DNA of 64,000 nt from Nematostella vectensis (Eukaryota > Cnidaria > Anthozoa > Actiniaria > Edwardsiidae): NCBI RefSeq assembly GCF_932526225.1, contig NC_064039.1, positions 10,124,139 to 10,188,138 on the forward strand. Reading direction: 5' to 3'. The position numbers and the translations under genes were made by a program. The notes beneath the pieces were generated by a model, which saw only the letters and a program-made list of their open reading frames with translations, was not told the DNA's origin and made no database searches. Below, one piece after another: positions 37,390 through 50,462 of this stretch; position 1 is the stretch's first letter, and every line of letters starts with the position of its first letter.

Positions 37390-38920
37390 TAAGAAAGTGG
37401 GAGAGTTCTCGCAACAAGGCAGTTTTCCACTTGAATTCGAGCCCATTGACTTTTTTTTCTCACCTTATCAACCCCAAACTTAAAATCTACTTTTTAAATT
37501 GAAGAAAATGTCTATGCTTGAAGTGATTTTCTCCAATGAGCGTAAATGGAAAATACTTTTTGATATTGATAGCTCTAGGATCTCGTCATAACATTCCTAC
37601 AAAACGTGACAGTCAATGATGCTCGGTTAGTACAGTTTACAAATCTTTCGGTAGACCTTGTAAATATTGATCTTTACCTGTAAAAGGGAAAACTAGTGAA
37701 AAACGTTCTTTATTACATTTTTGCAGTTCTGAGCATATTGGCCATAGGACGTATGGCATATGACTAAAGTAATGACAAAATCCCATGAGATATGTAGGCC
37801 TCGATCAATATCTTAAAAACATAACCGAAATATTTGGTGAGCTTGACGGATTAAAAAAAGGCACTTAAAAAGAAAGAAAGAAAATAAGGTAGCATTGTTT
37901 GCATATAATCTCTAACGGTTTTGCCTGCAACTCTTGACGCAAAAGAGCTCTGCAGATTAAAGATGAGCGATCGCTTGAAGCGCCGGTACATTTCTTTACA
38001 TTCGACCGACAGAATCCAATCAACTCCTTCATCCGCTATGTATAGGGCTTTACTTAACTGTCAATCAAAAGACATCGCGCGCTCTTTCGAGTCGAATATA
38101 CACAATATTTCAGGGTATAATAATGAGAACGTTACATAATCCTTATCTAAATATTTACGCACACTTTGCGGACGTCGACACATAGATTAGAACGAGTAGT
38201 AAAGATTCTTCGACAATAGCGGGCATGATGGTGATGATGGTGATGTCGCGTAATGACTCGTATCATAATATTATCATAAAGATACCCCAAGTAGGGGCAA
38301 ATGAATAGGAGCCTGTCTTTGACCCCTTTCACCAGAGTTGTACAGCACTAGGCTTCGAAGGGTAGATAAGCTTTGATATGTGAAAGATCCGATTATTTGC
38401 TTGTGGACTACAGATCATTGACCCAGAGGGTTTACCTAAAATACAGATAATGACAGAGCGCACTATTTATAGGGTAGAAAGCTAGTGCAAGGCCACACTC
38501 AAATCTGATTAAGACACTACAAGACACATGCACGTTAGCTGAAGCTTCTAAAGAATTTCCATCTTTCCACATTATCGAGGAACACACTACAAGTCTCTAA
38601 GGGGCCATTTTCGATCTGCTTGTAGCAGGAGGGAGAAGCAGTCACAAGAATTGTGAAAGACAAAGGTACTTTGATGAGTTTGTTGCAAGTTATTTAAGCT
38701 CTAAGGCTTGACTTCTTATGTACTTTCATTGAAAATAGCAAAAATATATACAATAGTTGCTTTTTTGCTTTTATAGCATGTTGAATTGCTGTCACAAAAA
38801 TTCATCAACCCGCTATCACAGTTGACATGGCAAACATCCAGTTAAAAGACACTGAGAATGCTTAGTCAAGTGTCATTAAAAAACGATGAGAGCTATCCTT
38901 TTTTACTCATTAGGAATAGA
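37390..38920. other. Intergenic, no gene recognised
   Basis: A short plus-strand frame begins ATGAGCGATCGCTTGAAGCG at 37962 but has no supporting splice sites. Nothing else was recognised. Confidence 0.35.
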
Positions 38921-38924
38921 CAAA

Positions 38925-39533
38925 TTGTCGAAAGTTGCATGAATACAGTACAAACGCCTAACAAATCGCGAGCGCGACAACGAGGACAACAGCAACAAAA
39001 AAAAAGAGAAGCGTAAAACGTCAAGGATTTTAACAAGGCTAAGCCTACCTGTGGTGAGATATTACGTGAAGGTATCCATGAATCATTAACTTGCCTCGTG
39101 AAAAAAACAAACAAACATTGTAAGGTCAGCCTAAACCGCGTTTGACTGGCTTGAGAAAAGCTTGTTATTAAGTCTTTTTATTAGTTTTCTTCGCTTTTCA
39201 TCTGAAATTACATGAGTATGGTTTTGTTGTCGAAAGTCCCATGAATACAGTACATAGCGCCTAAAAAATCGCATTTCTGACTACGAGGACAACAGCAACA
39301 AGAAAAAGGGAAGCGTAAAACGACAAGGATTTTAACAAGGCTAAGCCTACCTGTGGTGAGATATTACGTGAAGGTATCCACGAGTCATTAACTTGCCTCG
39401 TGAAAAAAACAAGCAAACACACATTGTGAGGTCAGCCTTAACCGAGCCTTTACTGGCTCGAGGAAAGCTTGTTATTCGTCTTTTTATTAGTTTTCTTCGC
39501 TTTTCATCTGACTTGAGTATGGTTTTGGTCTTA
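38925..39533. repeat. Tandem duplication of ~302 bp
   Basis: 38925-39226 and 39227-39533 are direct copies. Long shared blocks include AGGATTTTAACAAGGCTAAG and CCTACCTGTGGTGAGATATT. Differences are scattered substitutions and small indels. Confidence 0.9.
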
Positions 39534-39539
39534 ATGGAG

Positions 39540-41070
39540 AGCGTCAGCAGAGTCTTCATTTCTTTAAAATCATTCCGTTTGCAATTAATAGTTGGTCATT
39601 AACATTAAATGAAGAAAATGCCCTTATTTATGAATGAGAATCAATCTCTTTTTTAGTAAACGCATGCGGGTAACGTTTGAAGAAAGCATGGGTGAATTTC
39701 TAATAACGAATTCATTCTAGCATAGCGCATCAGTGATAAAAACAACAATTAGGGCTTACTGCAAGACGTGTGCCACCGGGCGGAAATAGCTTCGCCGCGC
39801 AGCTCATTCGAACTCGAGAGTTATACCTGACTAGACAGCTATTAGCGCAAAACATCGCACATGAAGTCATATCAAACGAGGAAACAAGAAAAATATGCCA
39901 ATGTTGACTCTCGATGGAAAATAATGCTTTCTCCTTTTGTATTAAATCGATTTGATCTGTGTCACAAAAGGCGGGCGGAGCCATTTTATGGTTCGTTCTC
40001 ACGGCGATAGGTTAATGTGTGTTTTAAAATTCATACAAACAACAATTAATATCAAAAGATTGCAGTTAAAAGGTAAAAATGAATAATAAGATCGATAAGG
40101 TAATTTAGCCGCAGGAGAAATCTTTTAGCCAAAGCAATAATTCTTTATACAACAATACTAAAACACGTACAATTAAACAAGCCAGCTTAAAATAATAACA
40201 AAACGATGAGTAAAAACCGTACACCATTAACCACGTGACGAAATCACTTTTTTCTATGTGGGTTCTATTTGCGCTTGTCGCGGTTTCAAATTCATTATGA
40301 AAAGCATGAAAATATACTGAACTCATTTATTTTTTATTTTCTTGACAACCAAGCTTGTAATACGTTTTATTGTTATTTGTTATGTATTTGCTGGAGGGGT
40401 ATGTCGTTACTATAGCATACTGGATCACCGTCCATTAGCGATAACTACTGATCGCTCACGAGTTTCCGCCTGAAGTGATACGATCGGTAGCGAGACAAAT
40501 GCTGCCCTACAAGCGATGAGCACACTTAATCTACACAATGACACTATTTATTTTCCAAGGACGAGAAAACCCGGAAAACTGCCCTTCAATGCCTTTCGTA
40601 ACGGGGCTGTCTGGCAATCGCCGGAGGAAGCTGTCACTTCGTGTCTATGATTTTCATTTCAAAGGAGCTTTTAATTGCGTGAAACAAGGCGCTGACGTTT
40701 TGTGCGCCATAGGGAACGTCGAAAAGTGTGGCTATATTGCTCATTATAGCACGCCCCGTAGAAATAGACAAGTATAATGGATGTATGAGAGGAGAAGGAG
40801 GCTTTGAGAGTGAAATCATGCGATTCTTTCATTTATAGGGGTCGCCCATATGCCATCTGGCCTTCCCCCCTAAAATAATCGAACATAACGAACCTTACCT
40901 AGAAGGCATGGCTAAATCCCAGAGAAAGCCAAAGCAGATGCGTGTCCAGAGGAAAGGTGGGGGGGGGGGGGGGGGGGTGGGTGAAGGGGCCCCAACCCAA
41001 TCATGTGACAAGATAACTCCGGTCGACCCCCTCATTGGTAGTTGAGAAATATGTTAATTTATGTGTGTAT
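39540..41070. other. Intergenic, no gene recognised
   Basis: A minus-strand frame starts MAPPAFCDTDQIDLIQKEKA at 39984 and reaches a GTATAA donor near 39829, but no partner exon was found. A 22-bp G run with one T lies at about 40958-40981. Confidence 0.3.
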
Positions 41071-41075
41071 TTGGA

Positions 41076-41183
41076 CAGGGCTGAAGACCATTAGGGGCGT
41101 GGCTGTGCCCCCCCATTGTTTTCTTAATGTTTCTGCGCATGCCCCCCCCCCCCCAAATAATTTAAAAGCCTGCTACGGCTATG
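41076..41183. mobile_element. Short hAT-like MITE with 5-bp target duplication TTGGA
   Basis: It starts CAGGGCTGAAGACC and ends GCCTGCTACGGCTATG, with TTGGA on both sides (41071-41075 and 41184-41188). The interior TAGGGGCGTGGCTGTGCCCC and TTTTCTTAATGTTTCTG match the element at 34903. It is an internally shortened member of the same family. Confidence 0.8.
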
Positions 41184-41189
41184 TTGGAT

Positions 41190-44100
41190 ATATAAAGTTT
41201 CTAGATAGATCTAGTGACCTATTACCAGAGCTAAGGATGCCGACTCGAACTTTATTGGTCCGTGGTGCAGAGTTACCAGGTTACTATTCTGGACACCCAC
41301 CCTTTCTAGACACGCCCATGCAAAGGTCGTTTATCATGTTGCTTTTGTTTTCTCAAAGCTCATTAGATTACTTATCATCCTTGTCATGCTCTTCCCTGCT
41401 TCTCCCCATTATCCTTTGGCTCTAGGAAATTTTCGCTGGTGCTAGCAGGTTTCTAGTCACTTTTCTTTGAAAATAGGGGAGTCAAATATAATACGTGGCG
41501 TGGCAGACATGACGAAAAAACATGACTTGATGTTTCCAATAATCAATAAGGCGGAAAATTCCCCTAGGTACTTAGTTAGTATTATCAAACAAAATATCAA
41601 ATGCGACTTTTTTTAAATTGATGCGACTTTTTGTAAAGTATTGACTTTTCGTCCCTGAGCTCATGCGCAAGGATGATCAAGGAAAATATTATCTTAAAAA
41701 GCCAAAATCTCAGTATGTGCATTTCAGCCTCACGTTATTTGTGTTTTGAAAAGGGAAAATCAGTCCGGAAAACTAGAAACTGATGGCCAAGATATTGTGT
41801 CTTCTTTCTCCATTTCTTCGAAGTGCGCATGCTCAGGGTTTTTCCTTCGTGTCGGCGTGTCACACACACGCACACAAATGGCCAAAGGTCCACTTTAGTT
41901 CAAAAAAGACGCGCTATTTGTAGACAAAACTATAAAGCTAGATCACTCTGGTATGTAGCCAAATCCGACAATAAACGTCTCGTGAAGATATTGCAAAGGC
42001 ATAAAAAAAATTCCCTTTTTGTTTTTTTTCGGGGACGGAAAGAAAAATCATGGGTCTGATATATTACATATCTATATTATTAAAAACAAACAGGGGATAT
42101 CTAGGTTACACGTCGATTCGTTTAAACAAAACAATCTTTATATACGCAATGGCTCTTTCTAAGAGTGAAAAGTAGGAAACGGCCTTAAAAAAAAGCGATA
42201 TAAAATATCCTCGGTCTTCTTTTCATTTACTGGCAGAGGAATAAAAAACACACAAAAATGGCTGAATGTGCCAGTTGAATGTAGAACGCACCCAGACGGT
42301 TCGTAAAAAAACCGTGTAAAATATATGATGATTTAATTTAATAACCGCACACTTTAAATATTATATATTTTTTTGTATTTCAAGGAAGGTTGTGCAATTG
42401 AAGTTTAGGCATATATATATTTTTTTATAAAATACAACCGAATAATTAAATGAAATTATACATTTCCGTTTTTCTTTAAAAGACTGTTATTAAATGCGAA
42501 AGTATTATAAGATAATCAAGTCTGCTCAATTGTTTCAAGAACGCGAAATGTTCAAGGAAATAAGAATCGATAATAAAAAAATCCCTTTAATCAAATAAAA
42601 GCAGCTTTTTTGGCGTCATTAAGTATTAATTATCTTTTTATAATACTATTATTTACAATTATTATGGGAAGGAGGCAGCAAAGGCTACTTTAGGGGGCTT
42701 ATTAACTTATTAAAACTCAAAATGTTTACCAGTCTGCTGCTTGGTAGGGGGCCTAAGATAGCCCAAGTTACCGCAGAAAAATATCCTGAAATTATCAGAT
42801 CTAAAAGGTGCAATTTCTGAGAAGCCAAATTTCATCAATTTATGGTTTGACAAAAAAGTGAATCGACTTTAATAGAGTTGAGGTGAGTCCAAAGCCAACA
42901 CTTGTTCATGTTTATCTCTCTCACACAATGAGAAACTTGGCAAGTTATCAGGCAAAGAAAAACCTTGTTTAACTAAACATGGTTTTGGTGTGAATGCAGC
43001 AATAGATAAATATATATCAATTCTCATTATGTTGAATTCTTACTAGCTAAATGATCACTTAGTAACATGTATAGTGCAGTCTATTCAGTTTTGTTCTTGG
43101 TTCTGTCCACTCTTGGGAGATTGAAATTTAAACCAGTTTAATTAAACCACTGGTTTAAAGTGCTGGTGTGAATGCGTTATATGCTGTATATGCCATACTT
43201 ATGTAATATTTTTATATGCTACTCTCCGTTAGGATTACTTTGATAGTCGGAGCTACCTTATAGGCGTCTTCAGATGGATGTTTAAAATACAAATATTCTT
43301 GCCATAATTTATAAGGTAAAACAGAGTCAAATAAAAAACCTTTAGAACAGCGAAAAGAGATAGAAACGTGGTAACGTCGATGAACCGTTTATTTTGAAGG
43401 TAAATTTGAAAAATAGAAAAGAAAAAAAATTCCAATCCCCGTGCAAAATAAAAAATAAAAGTGAAAAAAAAAAAAACACCATCGCCCAGCAATACTAAAT
43501 TGCCTTTGCTTACCACAAGGTAAAGGAAATGTTAGCGAGCAATTTCGCAACACTCCCCAGCAAGGTATGCGAAACAGACAGTGCTGAATAACGTATGCGC
43601 ATGCGCGTGTTCTGGCGAAAACAAGCACAATCGTAGTGTTGAATCGTTCGAGTATAGGTACGAAAGGCTGATTTCATTCGCTGATTTGACTAACTGTACA
43701 GCATTAAAACTATACTGTACAAAAGATGACAGATTTGTGTGGTAATGAGGGAGTCATAAAGAAAATTAAAGCCTTAGGTTTGGTCTAGTTTTCTCAGCAT
43801 TCGCGAAAATGTGACAGTTCGCCGGTAAAACGCCGCCATTTCAAAACAAAAAGGCTGGTTTAACCGCGCGAACTAGTCTTGCGTTTTTCAGCACTGTCTG
43901 CAAAACAGCATTGCCATTGCTGGTTTTTAGCATCAACGGTCACGTGATCAGGCGAATTTCCTTGTCAGGCTTGTATGCCGATGTAACGTTGTGTAGATTG
44001 CGTTAGAATTGTTGAGGACAAGAAGTATTATTATTGACTTATTTCTATTTAAGATAGCACCCTTCAGCATAATGTATGCTGATCTTAGGTCAGTTTAAAT

Positions 44101-47100
44101 AATACAAATTCACAGTTATGGTCAAATTTACATAAAACATTAAAACTAAATCACCAATCAAACAAACAATCTTGTTTTCTGTTTGCCCGCGATTCTAAGG
44201 CCATTTTACACGGTTTTGCAGGTTGCTGAAGGGTGAGACACGCTCGAATTTTTTTGTTTGCACATTACAATGCGCCCGCATTGAAATTATAATTCAATAA
44301 TCCCGAGAAGCGCGTTGATTGGTTTATTTCTTGATATGGTTTTGCAGGTTGCATTGCGTGTTGGAAAAACATGCGAAAAGTGAACAACCAACTTTACCCG
44401 TTTGCAACGGGTAAGTACGCCGGCAACGCAACAGAAAATTGACTGCAAGTTACAAGAACAATTTCCTCGCGTAACATTGCCTTTAGAGTATATGTGAGTG
44501 GTTTCGCATATTGGTATGTGAGAGCCTTCGCAAACATTTCCTTCGTTTGTCTTCGAGGGGTGGGGGATGTCTTCGGGGGGGGGGGGGGGGGGGTGAGTTT
44601 AACATTCCATGAGGGGTGGAGAGGGGAAAACTGATGCTCTTTTTTAGGGGCGGGGGGAGGGGGGGCATAGACGACCGTTTGCTAGCCCCGGCGATCGGCC
44701 CGTAAGTAAAGCTAAGCTACCAATGCTATGCTGCCAGTGCTTTGCTGTAAATTGCCACTGATTCTCTGTATCTCTTTGATGACATGGCATATCGGGTAGC
44801 AACACTGTGCTAATGAAGGTGTCGGAATCAATACGTTTTGTATCATTTTGCCATGAACAATCTGCTGTCAGGGAGGATTTAAGTGGAAAAATATTCGACA
44901 TCACGTACTTATTCTCGTATTACATACAACGATTAACATTTGCTATTTAGAATTAATGAAAATAAATAATTGATAAATAAGAAGTTAATCTTGTACCGTC
45001 TAGAGGAACACATGCCCATGATAAATATTTTTTTTATGTTGAAGCAAATAAGAACCAATGGTACACGTTTGTGGCCTGAAAACCCCTTCAAGAATAATTC
45101 AAACATTTCACACATCTATACGTATTGGCTGTTTTGTCTCACAGTAAGGGTGTTTTTAAAATATCATGCATTCTGGTAAAAATGTATTTTTATTTTAATT
45201 GGAGATTATTTATTTAGAATCACTAAATCAACCACACCAACTAAAAACGCTTTCTCTAAAAGCTGCTATCTCACTAAAAACGCAACATAACACGCTAGAA
45301 CCATCTTAAAAGGAAGGGAAGCTAGAAAATTGATTATTTTTGTCTTCGTTGGGTTTTATTTATCAGAAAAAATGCTTGTAGCCGATAAGTGCCACACGTT
45401 CTCTTGTAACCGCGGCTAAAAAATTACACGTCTTTGTTATCATTTGTTTGCTAAAAATCAGCTTCTAACGAGATTTTAATTTTTGCTAGCACTAAGCATT
45501 CACGACATATAAAGAGTCACATACATAGCCCGTTTAGTTCCCCTACGCTTTCCTCAGTGATGAACATTCAGACGCCTTTCTATAGTACGGAGCTAAGAAA
45601 AAAGCGACACCTCTCCAATTCAAGCGAAAAAAATAATCATAAGTTGGGGTAATCTGTCAATTCATAGCACTCTGTAGCATCCGGGAGAGCCAAATTGACA
45701 GAAACATGAGAAAACAAGTCAAAGGGCCGCCGAATTTTACGGCCACTTGATTCAAAATAAATGCAATAAGTATGACCGCGCGAAGCGGTCTACTCACAAG
45801 GTAACATCATCAACACCACCTTCAACATCTCTCTGGATCAAAACAAATGTGTTAAAATAATCACCTACAAGGAAAATACCAAAGGTAGTTACAATAATGT
45901 TAAATTCATTTTTCCTGTTGGAGGGTTTCATTATTACTGTTTGAGGGTTTCAAGGAAAACAAGGTTTGCGAAAAGCGATAAACGTAGGGTTTTATTTTCA
46001 GACGCACTTTGTATTCTTTGGCATCATTGTTTAGTCTTTTATTTTGCTTCTATTTTTGTGATCTCTTGCTAATTTTCATAACCACAAAATTAGTATTCTT
46101 GCTGATAGTAATCGGGTGTTATCAAGGTGTACTCCGCGCTAACTCGCTAATTTCCTATTTTCCATCTATCTGATTCAAGGTTTTCATCTGTATGCCTTTC
46201 AATGCCATCTGCGGTTATCTGTACACGGTCGCACTGGACTACGAGAACCATATTCTAGAACTGTTACTGTTACGTATTTTCATAATGTATAGACAGTTCT
46301 ATACTATACTGGCTGATAAACACCATTTTGCAAAGCAAATGTTTAAATCAGCAAATAACATTCTGCCTGATTCTCCCTACAAACACAAAACGCCCCTTCA
46401 GTTATGCGAGCCGTAGAAAACCTCACACACACACAGATAAGCTGTCACTCGATGACAAAAACTTTGACTTATCTTTTCCGATTCGTACAGTTAACGATGA
46501 TATGAAATTTCGATTGTAAAAAGCTCCAGTATTTATTGTTATTATGCTACCGGAGACATTTAGAACTACGGATGTGTGCTCTCAAAGTATGGGGTTAGTA
46601 TAAACCTGAAAAAAAAACTTAGACATTTTGGTACTAGTATGATGCAAAAAAGCGTATATTTTGCGTCTAAGTTTAAGAGACAACGGTATTTTTATTTTAT
46701 ATGCGTATTTTTGTGAAAAAGGGGATTATAGCAGAACGCTGCTTTTAATTGCACGAGTCGAAAAACCGGATATTTACAAGACAACATAATTGTATCAATA
46801 AAAAGGTCAGTGATTTTTGTGAAAACATTGATTGCTCCTCTGCCATTCTCAAAATGAAAACCCTTATTCATTATTGGAATTGTTTGGATCGATTTAGTCT
46901 GGGTATGAGACTTTTAGGTAAAATACTGAAGTTATAGAATTCGCAAGAGTATCTTAGAACCTTTTGTTCTACTCAAATTTTTTAATAATAATATGAGCAT
47001 TAAAACAACGCCGGGAAAATATCATTTGCATCCTCTTTAACCAAAGCTTTTAGATTCGTGAGAAGTTCAAAGGCATGCAACATGTTGTAATTGTCTCTAA

Positions 47101-48220
47101 AAATGGAAATACTTAGAATGTAGAATGCGATACCCTGAAGCAAATATACGATGATCCTTTGAACCCCTCAGAACAAGCACAGTTTTTTGTCAGTGTCGGG
47201 TTCGGCAGGAGTGCTATATACTTAACTTTTCAACTCAGCTATTTCAGGACTAGCAAAACTAAGTACACAAAAATATCAGATGTGTTTACCTAAACAGTGT
47301 TTAGATTTAGACGGTCACAGTTTTCTTATTGGCGTTTTTCTTTTTTTTTTTTTTGTTTATTTGGTGACGAAATCTCTCTAGTTATCGTTTCGCACACAAG
47401 TTAAGGACAAGGTTCGTTGTTCTATTTGTGGTAAGAAGTGAATTCCCTTGACTTGGCGTGTTGGGGTCTAGTGAATAGGACATATTTTCGTAGCTAAGCT
47501 GCCTTAACTCCTCTTTACAGGGATAGACTTGGCTTAGTCAAAGTAAGAATAACTCTTAAAGATCAAATCCGATCCAACGCGATATAGGTTAAAATAGAAT
47601 ATTCTTAAAGCAATCACTTAACCAAGGTATGCCAGGTCAGCCGAACTGTTTCATCCGCATAAGGCTTGATCAGATACGTTAAAAGTTTAAAGATTGTAAA
47701 AGTTATGCTTTTTCTGCGTAACTATCAAATATTGGCTTCCCATGTTTCTCTAAACTTTGCTGCTTCGATTTGCACTGAAAAGATACAGGAAGTCTTCATT
47801 CACTCAATCTTCTTTGTAAGTACAAACATTTTAAAGAAATACATTCGTTTTTTTAACAGTTCTGTTGCCTTTTCATTGAGGTGTTGTACGCTAGAGAGAG
47901 CTCGCCTTGTTATTTTTTCAGCACGAACTCAGTTGACATATATTGCAAACAGCGTCAATATTATCATTCGGTTATATTAACCAGCTGATTTTATTTGTTT
48001 TTTTTTTATTTTGTTGCCCTTAAAACCGGATTTTCCATTTCCATCCCATTCATTTATTTATCCATTCACTTGATACATTTTCTATGTAATTACATTGAAT
48101 TTATATGAAAATGGAAAGGATTCTAAAGGAAGCAAAGCTTGTTATTATAGAATCCTTTAACACACAAACACGATTCACTAACCACAAAAAAACGATCACC
48201 ATTTTGCTTTTTTGCAGGTC
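41190..48220. other. Intergenic, no gene recognised
   Basis: About 7 kb upstream of the GPCR without a convincing exon series. Similar motifs ending TGGTGTGAATGC occur near 42984 and 43165. A 20-bp G run lies at about 44575-44593. The last part may hold the GPCR promoter and a 5' untranslated exon. Confidence 0.4.
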
Positions 48221-48227
48221 TCACCAG

Positions 48228-48254
48228 ATGACTTCATCATCTCCACATGAATAA
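48228..48254 (+). promoter_or_regulatory. Upstream ORF overlapping the GPCR start
   Basis: ATG at 48228 opens an 8-codon frame that stops at 48254, overlapping the GPCR start codon at 48247 in another frame. An acceptor-like TTTTTTGCAG lies at 48209-48218, so a 5' UTR intron is possible. Such an overlap would be expected to limit translation of the main frame. Confidence 0.45.
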
Positions 48255-49284
48255 TTCCACCCCTACCCTGACGGGCGGGCTAGGCTCGCCTCCCCCTGGC
48301 ACCGTGCAGTTCGTGGCGGCGACATTCGTAGCGATGCTGATCGTGTTCACCTTGATTGGTAACGTGCTAGTCTGCGCGAGTTTCGCGCTCTTTCGCGAGC
48401 TCCGTACCATATGTAACTACTTCGTTGTAAGTCTAAGCGCGGCGGACATCCTTGTCGCGTTGCTGGCAATGCCGTTCTGGTGCGCGCTGCAAGTCACAAG
48501 CAACATGTGGATGTTCGGATTGGAGCTGCAGTTGTTTTGGAGTTGCATGGATATCTTGTGCGGGACTGCGTCTATCATGAACCTAATGGCAGTATCTATT
48601 GACCGCCATATCGCCATTACGATGCCCTTCTACTACGAGACGGTCATGTCACCGATCAAGGCCAAGCTCACCATCATGTTTGTGTGGCTCTATGCGATCA
48701 CCATATCCTGCCTAAGGCTCGTCCAGTGGCCTGGGAAGCAGGGTAAAGTCTACATGAATATTGCGGCGTTCGCGAGTTTCCTGTGCCCGCTGACCGTCAT
48801 GGTTGTTATGTACTTGAGGATATATCTAGTGGCTAGGTACCAAGTCAGGCGCATAGGGCGGAACTATATGACGGACGTAAAAGCCGCCAAGACAATAGCT
48901 GTGGTGATCGGGGTGTTCGTGGCGTGCTGGACGCCATTCTTCGTCATCATCATCTGCTATGCGCATCATCCGGGATTTAACGTTACCAAGACAACACTTA
49001 ACGTCGTCAAATGGATGGAGTACTTGAACTCGTGCTTGAATCCGGTTATTTATACATGTTTGAACAGGAATTACCGGCGCGCATTTAGGAAGTTATTGCG
49101 CAGGTGCGTGAGATTGCGTGACAGACGCGGATCAAGTGCGTCGAGTTCGACTTTTCAGCGAACAATGCGCCTCGGTTCCATGTCAGTTAGCGTGACGTTT
49201 ATCAAAACAGAGCCGAATTCGATTACTGGTCGGTTAACAAAGTGCTCTTGTATGCGCCCGAATGTAAGTTCACCCAAGCTGTAA
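48247..49284 (+). CDS. Intronless class A GPCR, biogenic-amine-receptor-like
   Basis: This is a 345-residue seven-helix receptor in one exon. Visible landmarks are N39 (1.50) and D67 (2.50). D102 (3.32) is the amine-binding aspartate. D119-R120-H121 is a DRY variant. P181 and Y189 lie in helix 5, C227-W228-T229-P230 followed by F231-F232 in helix 6, and W256, Y259 and N265PVIY in helix 7. D3.32, S177 (5.46), FF at 6.51/6.52 and WxxY in helix 7 are typical of aminergic receptors. N-glycosylation sequons are at N2 and N3. Position 3.25 is Q95 instead of Cys, and the very short second extracellular loop (about WPGKQGKVYM) has no Cys, so the usual disulfide is missing. The ligand is unknown. The C-tail is basic with a Cys cluster near the end. 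Confidence 0.95.
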   Translation: MNNSTPTLTGGLGSPPPGTVQFVAATFVAMLIVFTLIGNVLVCASFALFRELRTICNYFVVSLSAADILVALLAMPFWCALQVTSNMWMFGLELQLFWSCMDILCGTASIMNLMAVSIDRHIAITMPFYYETVMSPIKAKLTIMFVWLYAITISCLRLVQWPGKQGKVYMNIAAFASFLCPLTVMVVMYLRIYLVARYQVRRIGRNYMTDVKAAKTIAVVIGVFVACWTPFFVIIICYAHHPGFNVTKTTLNVVKWMEYLNSCLNPVIYTCLNRNYRRAFRKLLRRCVRLRDRRGSSASSSTFQRTMRLGSMSVSVTFIKTEPNSITGRLTKCSCMRPNVSSPKL

Positions 49285-49437
49285 CCAATATTAGCTATCT
49301 GATGCCTCAACTGCCTGCAATAACTAGTCTCTAGATTGGGTGGACTCGAGTCAGTGGTTTTCATTGTACTAACTGTAATTGGATGTCTTCTCATATTGGC
49401 AATGCGTGTCTGTGGCTTTTTAAACTGCGATTACACG

Positions 49438-49838
49438 GCTAGCAGAGTTTTTCTCCGGTTTGTTTCTAGCAGTTTACTTATTCGTGTCGCATCCTTGTTC
49501 TTTCGCGTTTTTGTAGCGTGACAGAGTTCAAGGTGGCTGCGGCGGGAAATCATCGCTTGATGAGGATTCCCACGGTGACCGCAAAAGTAATCTCGCGCAT
49601 GTTCAAGCGGATTCGATGGTAGCGATGGTCTCCCCTTTAGCGGGGTCAAAATCTCGCTCGACTTGTCGGTTTCTGGGTTTCTTTACGCTGAAAAACACAG
49701 GAACGCTAGCTATGCAGGCTAATTCGATAGAGCTTTCGGCAGAGGATTTTCCTGTGGGCAAAAAACAAACGAGCAGAAAAAACAGGGACGCGACACGGAA
49801 ATACCAAAAACAAACAGGAAGAAAGCTTTTGCTAGAAG
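49438..49838. mobile_element. Foldback MITE downstream of the GPCR
   Basis: The arms of about 65-70 bp at 49438-49508 and 49774-49838 are inverted copies, sharing CTAGCA, CTTCCTGTTTGTTT-like and CGTGTCGC blocks. The spacer is about 265 bp. Target duplications were not clear. Confidence 0.6.
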
Positions 49839-50462
49839 GGTATTTTGTGATCTAGTTCGACACACTTTCCTCTTCACTTCTGACGCATTCAAATAATGTC
49901 CCCTATTTCTTGTTTTCCATCGAGGAGATGGGCTTCATTAGGTAAAATGGTACCTGGCGTACAATAAACCGCTACAAGAAGAGGTCCTGAAAATAGTCCT
50001 CGAACTCCTCGTCCCTGGAAAACAAACGAAATTATGGAAATAGTCCTCAAATTTTTTTTTTTTACTTGCACATTTTCAATAAACAAAATTCGCGATGTAG
50101 ATAAATGTACCTTGTTTTATCGACCGCAAGTTTGGCCGGTCCCTTCCAGATGTCTTCTCCTGCCACATGGCTCGTACTCGCACCAGACTCCTCTCCTGAT
50201 TCTGCACGAGAAAAATTTTGTATATGAAAAATCTGTACATATATTTAGTAGTGTCTTTATAGATGGCTATCGATGACACGAACAGTTCAACCATTAAAAA
50301 AGGGTGATCAGTCACTATGTTATTGTTTGTATTTAAACAAAAAACAGTCTATTTCAAAGAAACATAAACAAAAACACCTCGTTACTCAGTTCTCACTTAC
50401 TGCTTGAAAATGCCGATAGAAATGGGTGCGCAGTGTGACTGGGTATTAGGTGAGAGTATAAA

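Noticed and set aside
49336-49855. Frames downstream of the GPCR
   Set aside because: They lie in the foldback element at 49438-49838.
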